From: DASQYE01 sp036389315
GTDB lineage: Bacteria; Acidobacteriota; Blastocatellia; Pyrinomonadales; Pyrinomonadaceae
DNA: 64,000 bases
Assembly (NCBI GenBank): GCA_036389315.1
Contig: DASVQF010000011.1
Coordinates: 372,001-436,000 of the forward strand
Direction of reading: 5' to 3'
A model generated the notes under the pieces. It was given only the letters and a program-made list of their open reading frames with translations. It was not told the origin of the DNA and made no database searches. This document shows, piece after piece, positions 16,397 to 25,408 of the stretch. Within the stretch, counting starts at the first letter, position 1. Every line of letters starts with the position of its first letter. Both the position numbers and the translations under genes were made by a program.

Positions 16397-18259
16397 TCAC
16401 TTCTGTCTTGAGCTGCCTTTGCCTTCGACTATCGTTAGGACGCGATCAACGCCCGGCACGTCGAAGGCTTCGAGCGTCCCGTCGGGCCATTTGACTTCCA
16501 GGCGGTCAACGCGCTCCTGTGGGCCCAGGCCGAAGTGTAGGCGCGGGTCATTCTGCGAGCCGAAGCTCGCGCCGCTAAAGAGGTCTGCGCGCTGGCGCAG
16601 GCGTCCCGCCGTCAGGTAGACGATTGCGCCCGTGGCATCCCTCGGGCTCTTCTTCGCCACATCTCCCGCGAGGCGCAGCTCAAGCCAGTGGCCCGCGCGG
16701 CCGCTCACGTTCCTGAGCAGAGCAGGCTTGGAGTCCAGGTTGTTCAGCACGGCGTCCTGGCGGCCGTCGCCGTCAAGGTCTCCGACGGCGAGGCCGCGAC
16801 TGGGCCAGGCGAGGGCCAGGGCGCTGCCGGGCGCTGCGCCGACGCGCTCGAATCTTCCGTTCGAGAGGTTGCGAAACAGAAGGGGCTGCTGCGCGAAGCT
16901 AGTGCCCCACTGGTAACGATCAACCGCCGGGTAGACATGCCCGTTGGCTACGAGCAAGTCCTTCCAGCCGTCGTTGTCATAATCCAGAAAGCTCGTCCCC
17001 CAGCCGAGGAAAGGAATCGTCACCTCGCCATGTCCGGACTGAAACGTCACGTCCGTAAAATTGCCTTCGCCGTCGTTGTGACGCAGCGTGTTGGAATCGT
17101 CCGAGAAGTTCGTGACGTAGAGGTCTACGCGCCCGTCGTTGTCGTAATCGCCGACGGCCAGGCCCATCCCGGCCTGCTCGCGCCCGTTCTCGTTGAGTGC
17201 GACGCCGGAAGGGTAGCCCGTCTCCTCAAACGTGCCGTCGCCTTTATTGACGTAGAAGAGGTTCGGCGTCGAATCGTTGATGACCACCAGGTCGAGCAGG
17301 TCATCGTCGTCGGCATGCACGAAGACCGAGGAGAAGCCGTAGTAGCGGTTCGGGTCAGAGACGCCCGCACGCGCGCTCACGTCCTCGAACGTGCCGTCAG
17401 CCCTTTGATGATAGAGCGTGTCCGTGTCGCCCCGCAGCCCGCGCGGCCCGCACATGACGGGCGAGCCGCGAAACTGGCAGAAGTTCTGGTTAATCCGTCC
17501 GGGCTTGGCGGCCTCGCTCGGACTCGGCGGAAGATTCGCGAGGTCAAACTCTACGTAGCCGGGCACGAACAAATCCAGGCGACCATCCCTGTCATAATCG
17601 CCCCACGTCGCTCCCGTGCTCCAACCCTTGCGCGCGACCCCGAGCCGCTCGGCCACGTCCGTGAAAGTGCCGTCGCCGTTGTTGTGATAGAGACGCGAGA
17701 CGCCGTAGTTGCCGACGTACATGTCCGGCCGCCCGTCGTTGTCGTAATCGCCGACGGCGACGCCGAAGCCCCAACGCTCGTTAGCCACACCCGCACGCTC
17801 CGTCACGTCCTCGAATTGCCAGTTGCCCTTGTTGCGAAAGAGGGCTGCGCGCGGCGCACGCTCTTTGCCCAAGAGGGCGGCGAACGTCGAGCCGTTCAGC
17901 AGGTAGATGTCCGCGCGTCCATCCCCGTCATAATCGAAGATGGCACAGCCACCCGAAGGCGTATCGAGAATGTAATCCTTCGACGCGCTCCCCGAAGTGT
18001 GCTTGAACTTGGCGAGCCCCGAAGAGGCGGTCGCATCCTCGAAGACCGCAGCGGCCTTCGGGTCAACTATGTCAACCGTGCGCCGCGAAGTGTAGGTCGC
18101 AGCCGTGCCCGTCGAGACGCCGCCCCCCTGCTGCATGACCGGCGAGATGGCCCCGGCGGATTCAAACAGGATGGACAGGATTGTCAGGATAAAAAGAGAG
18201 ACACAGATTTCTGTTTTTATCCTGACAATCCTGTCCATCCTGTTAATTTCCTTTCTCAT
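16397..18259 (-). CDS. CRTAC1 family FG-GAP/ASPIC (UnbV) secreted protein
   Basis: 620 aa. About six FG-GAP/VCBS repeats with calcium-binding DxDxDGxxD loops (for example FDYDGDGRADIYLLNG, GDYDNDGRPDMYVGNYG) make an integrin-like beta-propeller, followed by a C-terminal ASPIC/UnbV domain (RDATGAIVYLTAGRLRQRADLFSGA, LHFGLG, VKWPDG). Function of the family is unknown. The signal peptide is encoded by inverted repeat A1: one arm gives the charged NRMDRIVRIK, the other the hydrophobic FILTILSILF, with probable cleavage after SAGA. ATG 18259 or the internal ATG at 18238 may be used. It overlaps the upstream CRTAC1 gene by 17 bases. Confidence 0.88.
   Translation of the reverse strand: MRKEINRMDRIVRIKTEICVSLFILTILSILFESAGAISPVMQQGGGVSTGTAATYTSRRTVDIVDPKAAAVFEDATASSGLAKFKHTSGSASKDYILDTPSGGCAIFDYDGDGRADIYLLNGSTFAALLGKERAPRAALFRNKGNWQFEDVTERAGVANERWGFGVAVGDYDNDGRPDMYVGNYGVSRLYHNNGDGTFTDVAERLGVARKGWSTGATWGDYDRDGRLDLFVPGYVEFDLANLPPSPSEAAKPGRINQNFCQFRGSPVMCGPRGLRGDTDTLYHQRADGTFEDVSARAGVSDPNRYYGFSSVFVHADDDDLLDLVVINDSTPNLFYVNKGDGTFEETGYPSGVALNENGREQAGMGLAVGDYDNDGRVDLYVTNFSDDSNTLRHNDGEGNFTDVTFQSGHGEVTIPFLGWGTSFLDYDNDGWKDLLVANGHVYPAVDRYQWGTSFAQQPLLFRNLSNGRFERVGAAPGSALALAWPSRGLAVGDLDGDGRQDAVLNNLDSKPALLRNVSGRAGHWLELRLAGDVAKKSPRDATGAIVYLTAGRLRQRADLFSGASFGSQNDPRLHFGLGPQERVDRLEVKWPDGTLEAFDVPGVDRVLTIVEGKGSSRQK
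18165..18244. repeat. Family A 9-nt-unit inverted repeat (copy A1), inside a gene start
   Basis: Two perfectly complementary 31-base arms (18165-18195 and 18214-18244) with an 18-base loop. Each arm is three 9-base units around CAGGAT followed by an A/T tract. The element covers the stop codon of one CRTAC1 gene and the signal-peptide codons of the next. Confidence 0.9.
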
Positions 18260-20072
18260 TAATAGTCAGGTAGCGATCAACCGGCGGATTATCTACGCGT
18301 TGTACTTTATTGCCGGGCCAGCGAACTTCCACCGAGCGCACTCCGGTCGCCGCCCCGAGCCCGAAGATCATGCGCGCGTCATTCGACGCCAGGTAACTGC
18401 CCGCCGTTGTCGCATCGAAAACCTGGCGTCGGCCCGCAGCGTCCAGCACACTCACGCGCGCCCCCAAACCCGCCCGGTTAAGCTTCGAGCCGACGAGCGA
18501 AATCCCCAGCCAGTGATTGCGCGTTCCGTCGTTTCTGAGAATGACTGGCGGGCCGTCGAGCGTGGCGATAACGATGTCCGTGTCGCCGTCATTGTCCAGG
18601 TCTCCGAAGGCAGCGCCGCGCCCCGAGACGGGTTGTGTGAAGGCTTGCCCGGCCGTGGCCGAGACGTTCACGAATCCCTTGCCGGTGTTTCGCATCAGGA
18701 GCGGCGTCTGCCTGTACTTGAGATAGGAAGAGGTCTTCTCTATGGTGTCGAGCACGTGGCCTTGCGCGACGAAGAGGTCGCGCCAGCCGTCGTTGTCCGC
18801 GTCCACGAAGCGCGTGCCCCAGCCCGAATAGAGGAGCGTGATCTGGCCCACAGCAGTCGTCGAGGTGGCATAGGTGAAAGTCATGTCGCCGTTGTTGCGA
18901 AAGAGCGGGTACGTCTCGTTCGAGAGCGCCGTGACGAAGATGTCCGCCCACCCGTCGTTATCGTAATCGGCCGCGTCCGCGCCCATCCCGGCAAACGTCT
19001 TTCCGTTCTCGTCGTAACCCGTGCCCGCCAGCAAAGCCACGTCCTCGAAGGTATCATCGCCGCGATTACGATAGAGCGACTGGCGCACGCTGTCGTTGGC
19101 GACGAAGATGTCAGTCCAGCCGTCCGCATCGAAATCCGCGAAGGCCACGCCCAGGCCCTTGCCCGAAGGGTCTGCGATCTTCGCCCGCGCGCTCACGTCT
19201 TCAAACGTGCCGTCCGGCTTCTGATGAAAGAGGAGGTTCGACGCGCCTTTGAAATTGTCCGGGTGGCAGTAGGCGCGAAAGCGCGGGTCGCCGCACACGA
19301 CGTTGCCGCGCTCGAAATCCCAATCCATGTAGCGGGCCACGAACAAGTCGATCCGCCCGTCGCGGTCGTAATCAAACCAACCCGCGCTCGTAGACCACCC
19401 CGCGCCCGCCACGCCCGCACGCACCGTCACGTCCTCGAACGTCCCGTCCCCACGATTGCGGTACAGGATGTTAGAGCCGTAAGCAGTCACGTAAAGATCA
19501 ACGTGCCCGTCCGAGTCGTAGTCTGCGGCCGCAACTCCCATCGAGTAGCCCGAGCCCAACACACCGGCGCGCTCCGTCACGTCTTCAAACGTGCCGTCCG
19601 GCTTCTGATGATAGAGACGATTCCAGAAGCGCGGCTCCTTCTTATCCGGCATCGCGCCTTTCCGCATTGGGTCTTCGATGCGCGCCCCGTTGCTGAAATA
19701 GAGATCGAGCCGCCCGTCCGAGTCGTAGTCAAATATGCAGACGCCCCCGCCCATCGCTTCGAGCAGGTATTTCTGCGACGTGGCGGAGGAGGCGTGCCTA
19801 AAAGAGATGCCCGTCTGCGCAGTGATGTCGGTGAAGGTCACGGTCGAAGGCGCTTGCGGCCCCGGCGGAGGCGGAGTCTTGCCCGGCTCAGCCTCGCTAT
19901 ATGAGCGGCCCGTGCGCTGCTGCTGCTGCGCCGTGATTCGCCGAGGGCTAATTAACAGGATGGACAGGATAAGCAGGATGAAAAAGAAAGAAGGCATAGC
20001 TGTTGATCTAACGCTTATCTTTATCCTAGCTCTCCTGGCCATCCTGTTTGAATTCCGCTTAGCTCTCTGCAA
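18243..20072 (-). CDS. CRTAC1 family FG-GAP/ASPIC (UnbV) secreted protein
   Basis: 609 aa from TTG (20070-20072), which has GAGG seven bases upstream; ATGs at 20042 and 19997 are alternatives. A signal peptide encoded by repeat A2 (NRMARRARIK then FFFILLILSILLI, cleavage near ITA-QQQQ) is followed by FG-GAP repeats (FDYDSDGRLDLYFSNGAR, FADFDADGWTDIFVAN) and a C-terminal ASPIC domain (NRAGLGARVSVLDAAGRRQV, MIFGLG, VRWPGN). It is a paralogue of the next gene downstream. It overlaps the upstream hydrolase by 14 bases. Role unknown; the propeller and export signal suggest extracytoplasmic binding. Confidence 0.87.
   Translation of the reverse strand: MQRAKRNSNRMARRARIKISVRSTAMPSFFFILLILSILLISPRRITAQQQQRTGRSYSEAEPGKTPPPPGPQAPSTVTFTDITAQTGISFRHASSATSQKYLLEAMGGGVCIFDYDSDGRLDLYFSNGARIEDPMRKGAMPDKKEPRFWNRLYHQKPDGTFEDVTERAGVLGSGYSMGVAAADYDSDGHVDLYVTAYGSNILYRNRGDGTFEDVTVRAGVAGAGWSTSAGWFDYDRDGRIDLFVARYMDWDFERGNVVCGDPRFRAYCHPDNFKGASNLLFHQKPDGTFEDVSARAKIADPSGKGLGVAFADFDADGWTDIFVANDSVRQSLYRNRGDDTFEDVALLAGTGYDENGKTFAGMGADAADYDNDGWADIFVTALSNETYPLFRNNGDMTFTYATSTTAVGQITLLYSGWGTRFVDADNDGWRDLFVAQGHVLDTIEKTSSYLKYRQTPLLMRNTGKGFVNVSATAGQAFTQPVSGRGAAFGDLDNDGDTDIVIATLDGPPVILRNDGTRNHWLGISLVGSKLNRAGLGARVSVLDAAGRRQVFDATTAGSYLASNDARMIFGLGAATGVRSVEVRWPGNKVQRVDNPPVDRYLTINEKGN
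19954..20048. repeat. Family A inverted repeat (copy A2), degenerate, inside a gene start
   Basis: The left arm (19954-19984) and right arm (20020-20048) are imperfect complements built from 9-base CAGGAT units; several units differ by 1-4 bases, so this copy is older or under protein-level constraint. Both arms are translated in the same frame as in A1 and form the n- and h-regions of the signal peptide of the CRTAC1 gene. Confidence 0.8.
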
Positions 20073-21075
20073 GCCTTCGCTTCGCCTCGTCTATCAACAG
20101 ATTATTTCTCTCGTAAGAGATGGCCGCGCCTTGAGCTTCGCCCTCAAGCTTGGGCGGGTATTGATGCGCGGCGTAGACTGGATAGGCTTCCGTGCGCAGG
20201 TGCGCGAGCATGTGATGGCCGCGACGCGTGGCGCGTTCGTGTCTGAGGCTTGAGATGTCCAGGGGGGCGACGACTATGCGCTCGCCGGGGCCTGGGCTCG
20301 CCTGGGCCAGGAGCCGTCCGTCGAAGTCTACGACCTGGCTTCCGCCGGGCCAGGAGTAGGGCGGGTAATGCTTGAGGCTTGCGCCCTGGTTGGCCGCCAC
20401 CACGTAGGCCATGTTCTCCAAAGCCCGGCAGCGATTGACGACCGTCCACCAATCCATAGGCTCCGTCGCCCCCCACGGATCCATGTAGGCGGAGACTCTG
20501 ATGAGAACCTCCGCGCCCTGGTGGGCCAACTGGCGCATTGCTTCCGGAAAGAGCCAGTCATAGCAGATGGCGCACCCGATGCGTCCGATGGGCGTATCCG
20601 CGACCGGGAACAGGGGCTCGTCGTAGCCTTCCAGGTCGTGCGGGCTCGCGTGCACCTCGTAAGGAATCCAGGTGTTCACCTTGCGATACTTGTAGAGCAC
20701 GCCTTCGGGCCCGATCAGACAGGTCGTGTTGAAGACCACCCTGGGCCAACGCGCGTCCACTTCCAGCATCGTCCCCGTCTGAATGTAGAGGTTGTGCTCG
20801 CGCGCTTTCCCTTCGAGCCGCTCCGTGTGTTCATTTGGGATGGAGACGGCGAGCTTTTCGATCAGCTCCGCTGCGGTCGGAAAGACCGGCGCGGCGTGCG
20901 CGAACTCTGGGAAGACGACCAGGCGCACGGGCAGGAAGGGGGCGCTGCCGGCAACGGCCGAGTCGATCATCGAGAGCATTCGATCAGTATTGGCGCGCAT
21001 CGCGCGGCGCTCCACAGGGTTCGGCATGTCCGTCTGGCATGCCGCCACAGAATATCTGAGCACGTCGGCCATCAT
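20059..21075 (-). CDS. Carbon-nitrogen hydrolase (nitrilase superfamily)
   Basis: 338 aa cytoplasmic enzyme. The catalytic Glu-Lys-Cys triad is visible in order: VVFPEF (Glu), YRKVNTW (Lys) and CAICYDW (Cys), followed by the second Glu region. The superfamily hydrolyses amide or nitrile C-N bonds (amidases, N-carbamoylases, nitrilases); subfamily cannot be fixed by eye. It is embedded in a row of export proteins: ATGA overlap with the upstream giant TPR/FG-GAP gene and 14-base overlap with the downstream CRTAC1 gene. Why a soluble hydrolase is locked into this operon is unclear. Confidence 0.88.
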   Translation of the reverse strand: MMADVLRYSVAACQTDMPNPVERRAMRANTDRMLSMIDSAVAGSAPFLPVRLVVFPEFAHAAPVFPTAAELIEKLAVSIPNEHTERLEGKAREHNLYIQTGTMLEVDARWPRVVFNTTCLIGPEGVLYKYRKVNTWIPYEVHASPHDLEGYDEPLFPVADTPIGRIGCAICYDWLFPEAMRQLAHQGAEVLIRVSAYMDPWGATEPMDWWTVVNRCRALENMAYVVAANQGASLKHYPPYSWPGGSQVVDFDGRLLAQASPGPGERIVVAPLDISSLRHERATRRGHHMLAHLRTEAYPVYAAHQYPPKLEGEAQGAAISYERNNLLIDEAKRRLAES

Positions 21076-24000
21076 CTCTCTCCTGACGCTGAAGCCGTGC
21101 CGAAGATCATTCTGTCGGCGTAGGCGGTCTCGATTGCAGGGACTTCGCGCGTGACTATGCGCGTGTTGTACTTCTCGTAAAGCGCGCGCCGCGCCTCTGT
21201 CATCGGGTAAGCCTCGGGCGCTGTGTAAGGATATTTTTTCATCCCGTGGAATGGGAGCGGCGCGACCAGGCTGGGGCTTGCCGAATTAATGTCCATCTCC
21301 TTGCTGAAGCCGTCGGCATAAAGCAGGAAGGTAAGCGTCCAGCCCTTCGGAACCGGAGGCAGCGCCCCGGCGTCGAAAGAGAGCCGGACTTCATCGCCGG
21401 GCCGAGAGATGACGAACACGTCGTCCTTCGCCAGAAGCAGCTCGCGCACGTCGCCCTCGCGCGTGTAGCGTCCGACCATCACCTTCCAGGGCGACACGAA
21501 AGAAACCTTGTCGTAGTCATAACCGAATGGCTCGCGCCCGTCCGGCGTCACTTCGGCCGAGAAGCCGCGCCAGCGCAGGTCTGCCACCACGGGGTCGAGC
21601 CGCGTGAGACGCACGGGGAAATCTCCGCTCGAAGTATCAACCAGAATTTGATCCCAGTAGATGCGCATGTTGGTCAGGATGCGCACCTCTCTGCTCTCGG
21701 AGAGAAATTTCCCCGTCAGGTCAACCGTCACGGTCTGCGGCCGTCCGACGGGTAAGCCTATGTCTTCGATGACTGTGCGCCAGCGCCCGCTCTTGTCTTT
21801 GACCTGAAGCGCAGGCAAGCGCGCCTGCCTGCCGCTCTGCGCGGCCGAGACGTTGTCGCTAGACCAGGAGTAATCCGTCCAACCCGTCAACAGCAGAAGC
21901 GTGCGCGCTCCCTCTGCGCCCTTCCCTTCGTCGAGCTTCATTGTCAGCGCGTGCTCGCCAGCGTAGCCGCGCACGGGCTCAAGCGCGAAGTCGTCGGGAT
22001 ACTGCCGATCAAGCCTGCTGATTTGGGCCAACACGTCATGGCCGTGCTCGTCCGTGGCCGCGAGCGGCGCTCTCGCGCCCCGCGTCCTGTAAAGCACAAA
22101 GGGCCTGGGCGGGTTCGTCATGCCTTCGTTCGGATAGACTTCCGTACCTTCGGGGTGGGCCACGGCTATGAGCTGCACCCGATCAATGAAGAGCGCCTCC
22201 TCCAGCTCGTTCGTGATGCGCAGCTCGTAGCGTCCGTCGCGCTCACGGAGCTGGTCGCCGCGAATCCGCACATACTCGTCCGGGTCTGGCGTGTTGTAGA
22301 GGCCGGGCGATTCTAAGTAACCCATCTCGCCGCCGCCCATGAAATCCGTGACGAAGCGAAAGCCCTCGCCGTCCCAGGTGTAGAGGTAAGGGCACGAAGA
22401 GGGTTTGCGGTCAAGCTCTGTGACTGAGAGCACAAGAGCCTGCGCGCTCTGCCCGCTCTGCCCGTTCTGCTTAGCGTCTGCTGCGCTCTGCTTGATCTCC
22501 GTCTCGGCCTGGACGATTCCGGCGGGCCAGAGCACGCGCACGGCATCCGGCGCAGTTCGTTTTCCGAGACCGAAGAGGATGTCTGCGGGCGCGGGCGCAG
22601 GGCTGGCAGCATAGCTCTCAAGCTTTTGAATCAGGCTCCCGGCGCGCGCCTCTATCTTCGCGCCGACGCCGCTCCGATTGCTGACCTTGCCCGTGAGACG
22701 CACGCGCACGGAAGAGTTCTGGTTGCCGCCGTCGTTTCTGGCGATCTTCACTTCGCCGCTCGCGGCAATCGCGATCAAGTCCGTATCGCCGTCGCCGTCC
22801 ATGTCGCCCGCCGCGAAGACGCGCGCCGCCGTATTCGTGCCCGAAGGGACGGCCGCGAAAATATTGCGCGGCACGGCCTGCTCCGTCACATTGGCCCAAC
22901 CGTCGCCCAGGTTGCGAAGCACCTGAAAACCCATGTTCGTCAAGAGCACGCAGTCCAGTAGCCCGTCCGCGTCGTAATCCAGGAATTGCGCGCTCGTCGC
23001 GCCTCCCGTCACCCTCGGCGCGGGCGTGATTTTGAAGCGCCCCTGCCCGTCGCTCATGGCGAAGCGTCCGGGCCCCGCCCCACGCGCGAAGAAGAAGTCC
23101 GTGAAGCCGTCCTTATTCACGTCGCCCGCCGCCGCGCAAGTCCAATACTCTTCGACCTGAAGGCCGACTTCGCGCGCGACGTTGCGAAACGTGCCGTCTC
23201 TTTGATTGCTGTAAAGCTCGGGCGCTCCGCTGAAGTTGAGGACGAGCAGGTCTACGTCGCGGCGGTTATCGTAATCTGTGGGAACGACCGCGACCACCTT
23301 GCCCGACGCGCTGCCTACCCTGGCCGTCGCCGTCACGTCGGTAAACTTTCCGTTCCCGTCATTGCGCAGCACAAGGCTCGGAGCGCCCGCGAAATCTTCC
23401 AGCAGTTCCCCCTCGCCCTTCCCCACTTTGGAAGTATCCGCGAGGCCCGCGACGAAGATGTCCAGGTCGCCGTCATGGTCTAGGTCAACGAAGGCCGTCG
23501 AGCCAGGGAGGAAGGGATAAGCGGGAATGCCGGCGGCCTTCGTCACGTCCGCGAACTTTCCGCCCCCCTCGTTGTGATAAAGACTGAGGCCGCCGTCACG
23601 CACGACGAAGATGTCCGGCCTCGTGTCGTTGTCATAATCTCCGGCCACCGCGCCGGTAATGATAGCCCCTTGCCTCGCGCCGAACGCGCCCGACTGAGAG
23701 GTGACATCCACCAGCTTGCCCCGGTCGTTGCGATACAGACGCTCCTCTGTGAAAGGGGCGACGAACAGGTCTAGGTCACCGTCGCCATCAAAGTCGAAGG
23801 GCGTCACGGCCCCGCCCGCACCGGCTGCAATCCTCCGCTTCACAGCATCGGTTGGGCCCAGCACGGTCGCTCTCTCCCTGGCTTCGGCCGCCGCGCTTAT
23901 CATGCTCGCCGTAGCGTCCGTGAAGGCGACTGTGGGCGTCGCGCGTTCGACCAGGCCGGGCTCTGCGCCGGTGGAGGCGACGGCCTCGGCGTAGCGCCCC

Positions 24001-24674
24001 TGCTCAAGATAGTTCTGCCCTATGTTCGTCCCGGCCCCGCTCTGCCTGAGCGCCTGGAATCTCTGTAAGAGGCGCGCGCTCTCTTCGCGCTCGCCCGTGC
24101 GCTGAAGGGCTATCGCGAGGTTGTAGATGGCCGTCATGTTGTAAGGCTCGGCCGCGATGGCCGTGCGAAAGGCTGCGGCGGCCTCCGGGTATTTGCGCTG
24201 CTGCGCGAGGAGTTGGCCCAGGTTGATGTTCGCGCCCACGTCGCGCGGGTCAATCCGCAGCACGCGCTCGAAAGCGCCGATGGCATCCACGGGGCGGTTC
24301 TGCGCGCGCGCGATGAGGCCCATGATGTAGAGGGGCTGCGGCGCGTCGGGAGCAAGTGCCGAGGCGGCCTCGGCCGCCGTCTGGGCCCCGCGCAGGTCTG
24401 GGACGTTGAAGAGAGCTATGCTCAGGTTAATGCGCGCCAGCGCCAGCTTCGGGTCGAGTTGCAGGGCGCGCGTGAAAGCCTCTGCCCCTTCCCTGTACTT
24501 GTACTGCTCAAGCAGCGCCACGCCCAGGTTGTTGGCACGATAAGCCGCTTCGCGCGCAGTCGAAGCCGCAGTGCCTTGCGCCGTCGCTCCGCTCGGTACG
24601 AAGCGGCCCCACACCACCGCACACAGGAAGAGCGCGACAGCCAGTAAACAAGAGACAGCGCCGTGCTTCATCAT
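21072..24674 (-). CDS. Giant secreted TPR / FG-GAP / ASPIC protein with unnamed C-terminal domain
   Basis: 1200 aa. Signal peptide 1-33 (LLAVALFLCAVVWGRF), TPR array about 42-235, FG-GAP propeller about 280-645 with calcium loops (FDFDGDGDLDLFVA), ASPIC/UnbV domain about 655-720 (NRSGVGAKIEARAG, ILFGLG, VRVLWPAG), then about 445 residues beginning SCPYLYTWDGEGFRFVTDF. That tail is shared with the protein at 27551-31033 and is not a domain I can name. ATG 24674 overlaps the previous stop (ATGA), and its own stop overlaps the hydrolase start. Probably a periplasmic or surface binding platform; function unknown. Confidence 0.87.
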   Translation of the reverse strand: MMKHGAVSCLLAVALFLCAVVWGRFVPSGATAQGTAASTAREAAYRANNLGVALLEQYKYREGAEAFTRALQLDPKLALARINLSIALFNVPDLRGAQTAAEAASALAPDAPQPLYIMGLIARAQNRPVDAIGAFERVLRIDPRDVGANINLGQLLAQQRKYPEAAAAFRTAIAAEPYNMTAIYNLAIALQRTGEREESARLLQRFQALRQSGAGTNIGQNYLEQGRYAEAVASTGAEPGLVERATPTVAFTDATASMISAAAEARERATVLGPTDAVKRRIAAGAGGAVTPFDFDGDGDLDLFVAPFTEERLYRNDRGKLVDVTSQSGAFGARQGAIITGAVAGDYDNDTRPDIFVVRDGGLSLYHNEGGGKFADVTKAAGIPAYPFLPGSTAFVDLDHDGDLDIFVAGLADTSKVGKGEGELLEDFAGAPSLVLRNDGNGKFTDVTATARVGSASGKVVAVVPTDYDNRRDVDLLVLNFSGAPELYSNQRDGTFRNVAREVGLQVEEYWTCAAAGDVNKDGFTDFFFARGAGPGRFAMSDGQGRFKITPAPRVTGGATSAQFLDYDADGLLDCVLLTNMGFQVLRNLGDGWANVTEQAVPRNIFAAVPSGTNTAARVFAAGDMDGDGDTDLIAIAASGEVKIARNDGGNQNSSVRVRLTGKVSNRSGVGAKIEARAGSLIQKLESYAASPAPAPADILFGLGKRTAPDAVRVLWPAGIVQAETEIKQSAADAKQNGQSGQSAQALVLSVTELDRKPSSCPYLYTWDGEGFRFVTDFMGGGEMGYLESPGLYNTPDPDEYVRIRGDQLRERDGRYELRITNELEEALFIDRVQLIAVAHPEGTEVYPNEGMTNPPRPFVLYRTRGARAPLAATDEHGHDVLAQISRLDRQYPDDFALEPVRGYAGEHALTMKLDEGKGAEGARTLLLLTGWTDYSWSSDNVSAAQSGRQARLPALQVKDKSGRWRTVIEDIGLPVGRPQTVTVDLTGKFLSESREVRILTNMRIYWDQILVDTSSGDFPVRLTRLDPVVADLRWRGFSAEVTPDGREPFGYDYDKVSFVSPWKVMVGRYTREGDVRELLLAKDDVFVISRPGDEVRLSFDAGALPPVPKGWTLTFLLYADGFSKEMDINSASPSLVAPLPFHGMKKYPYTAPEAYPMTEARRALYEKYNTRIVTREVPAIETAYADRMIFGTASASGER

Positions 24675-25354
24675 TTCTTAAAGCTGTAATTGGTCAGCTC
24701 GTACCCGTATTTGATCTGCCCGGCCTCTGACCAGGATTTGACGCAGCCGACGCCCGGCGCATACCAGTAGGTCTTGTTGACGATGGCCCCGCCGTTGGAG
24801 ACCTCCGAGACGATCTTCATCGCGTGGAACCTTCCGGCCGGAACCTCGACCCATTCGAGCCCGACCACCTGGCTCGATTCGGAAGCATCCACGCCCGTCA
24901 CGTCCTTTCCCGCCCAGCTCCACTTGGCCCCGACCGTCAGCGGATTCTTCAAGTATTGTCTCGCGGGCTTGTAATCTATCTTCATCGCTTCCTGATCCAG
25001 ATAGTCCGTCCGGTGCAGGAGCACCCACCCGTTAGGCTTCGAATAAGTGTAGTGAATGAGCGCACCCGAATGTAGCTCGACCAGATACCGGAGGCTTCCG
25101 TCCGCCTGCTTCACTTCCTTCAGGACTTTGACGGTGAACTCATTGCCCTCTGAGTGACGGTACGTCCAGGAGTCTCCGGCGCGCAGCGGGAAATAGTCTG
25201 CTGCTGCCGGGTCGGCATTGGCCGCAGGAGCCTTCGGCGCTCTGCTCTGCTGCTGCTGCGCGCCCGCGCTCGGCAAGAAGAGGAGCAATAAAGCCAACAG
25301 GGCCGGGATACACTTCGCACAAAATCTCATCATAATCTTCCTCAAGCTGCTCAA
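24671..25354 (-). CDS. Secreted protein of unknown function
   Basis: 227 aa. The signal peptide (CIPALLALLLLFLPSAGA) may start at the first Met or at MMRFCAK. After a Gln/Ala linker the body begins DYFPLRAGDSWTYRH and ends with VPAGRFHAMKIVSEV and TYWYAPGVGCVKSW. This pattern is common in exported beta-rich proteins of uncharacterised family. It is the first gene of the overlapping chain with the giant TPR/FG-GAP protein (4-base overlap) and starts 54 bases after the ABC ATPase stop. No function can be assigned. Confidence 0.75.
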   Translation of the reverse strand: MSSLRKIMMRFCAKCIPALLALLLLFLPSAGAQQQQSRAPKAPAANADPAAADYFPLRAGDSWTYRHSEGNEFTVKVLKEVKQADGSLRYLVELHSGALIHYTYSKPNGWVLLHRTDYLDQEAMKIDYKPARQYLKNPLTVGAKWSWAGKDVTGVDASESSQVVGLEWVEVPAGRFHAMKIVSEVSNGGAIVNKTYWYAPGVGCVKSWSEAGQIKYGYELTNYSFKK

Positions 25355-25408
25355 GGTTTCGGGGATGGGCCCACGGGAGCGTCCCCGGTCTTAACTTTAG
25401 ACGAGTAA

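Noticed and set aside
16688..19904. Long open frames on the plus strand opposite the two CRTAC1 genes (over 500 codons each)
   Set aside because: They lie antisense to clear FG-GAP genes and have no recognisable domains. Their Arg/Val/Ala-rich content is typical of antisense frames in GC-rich DNA.
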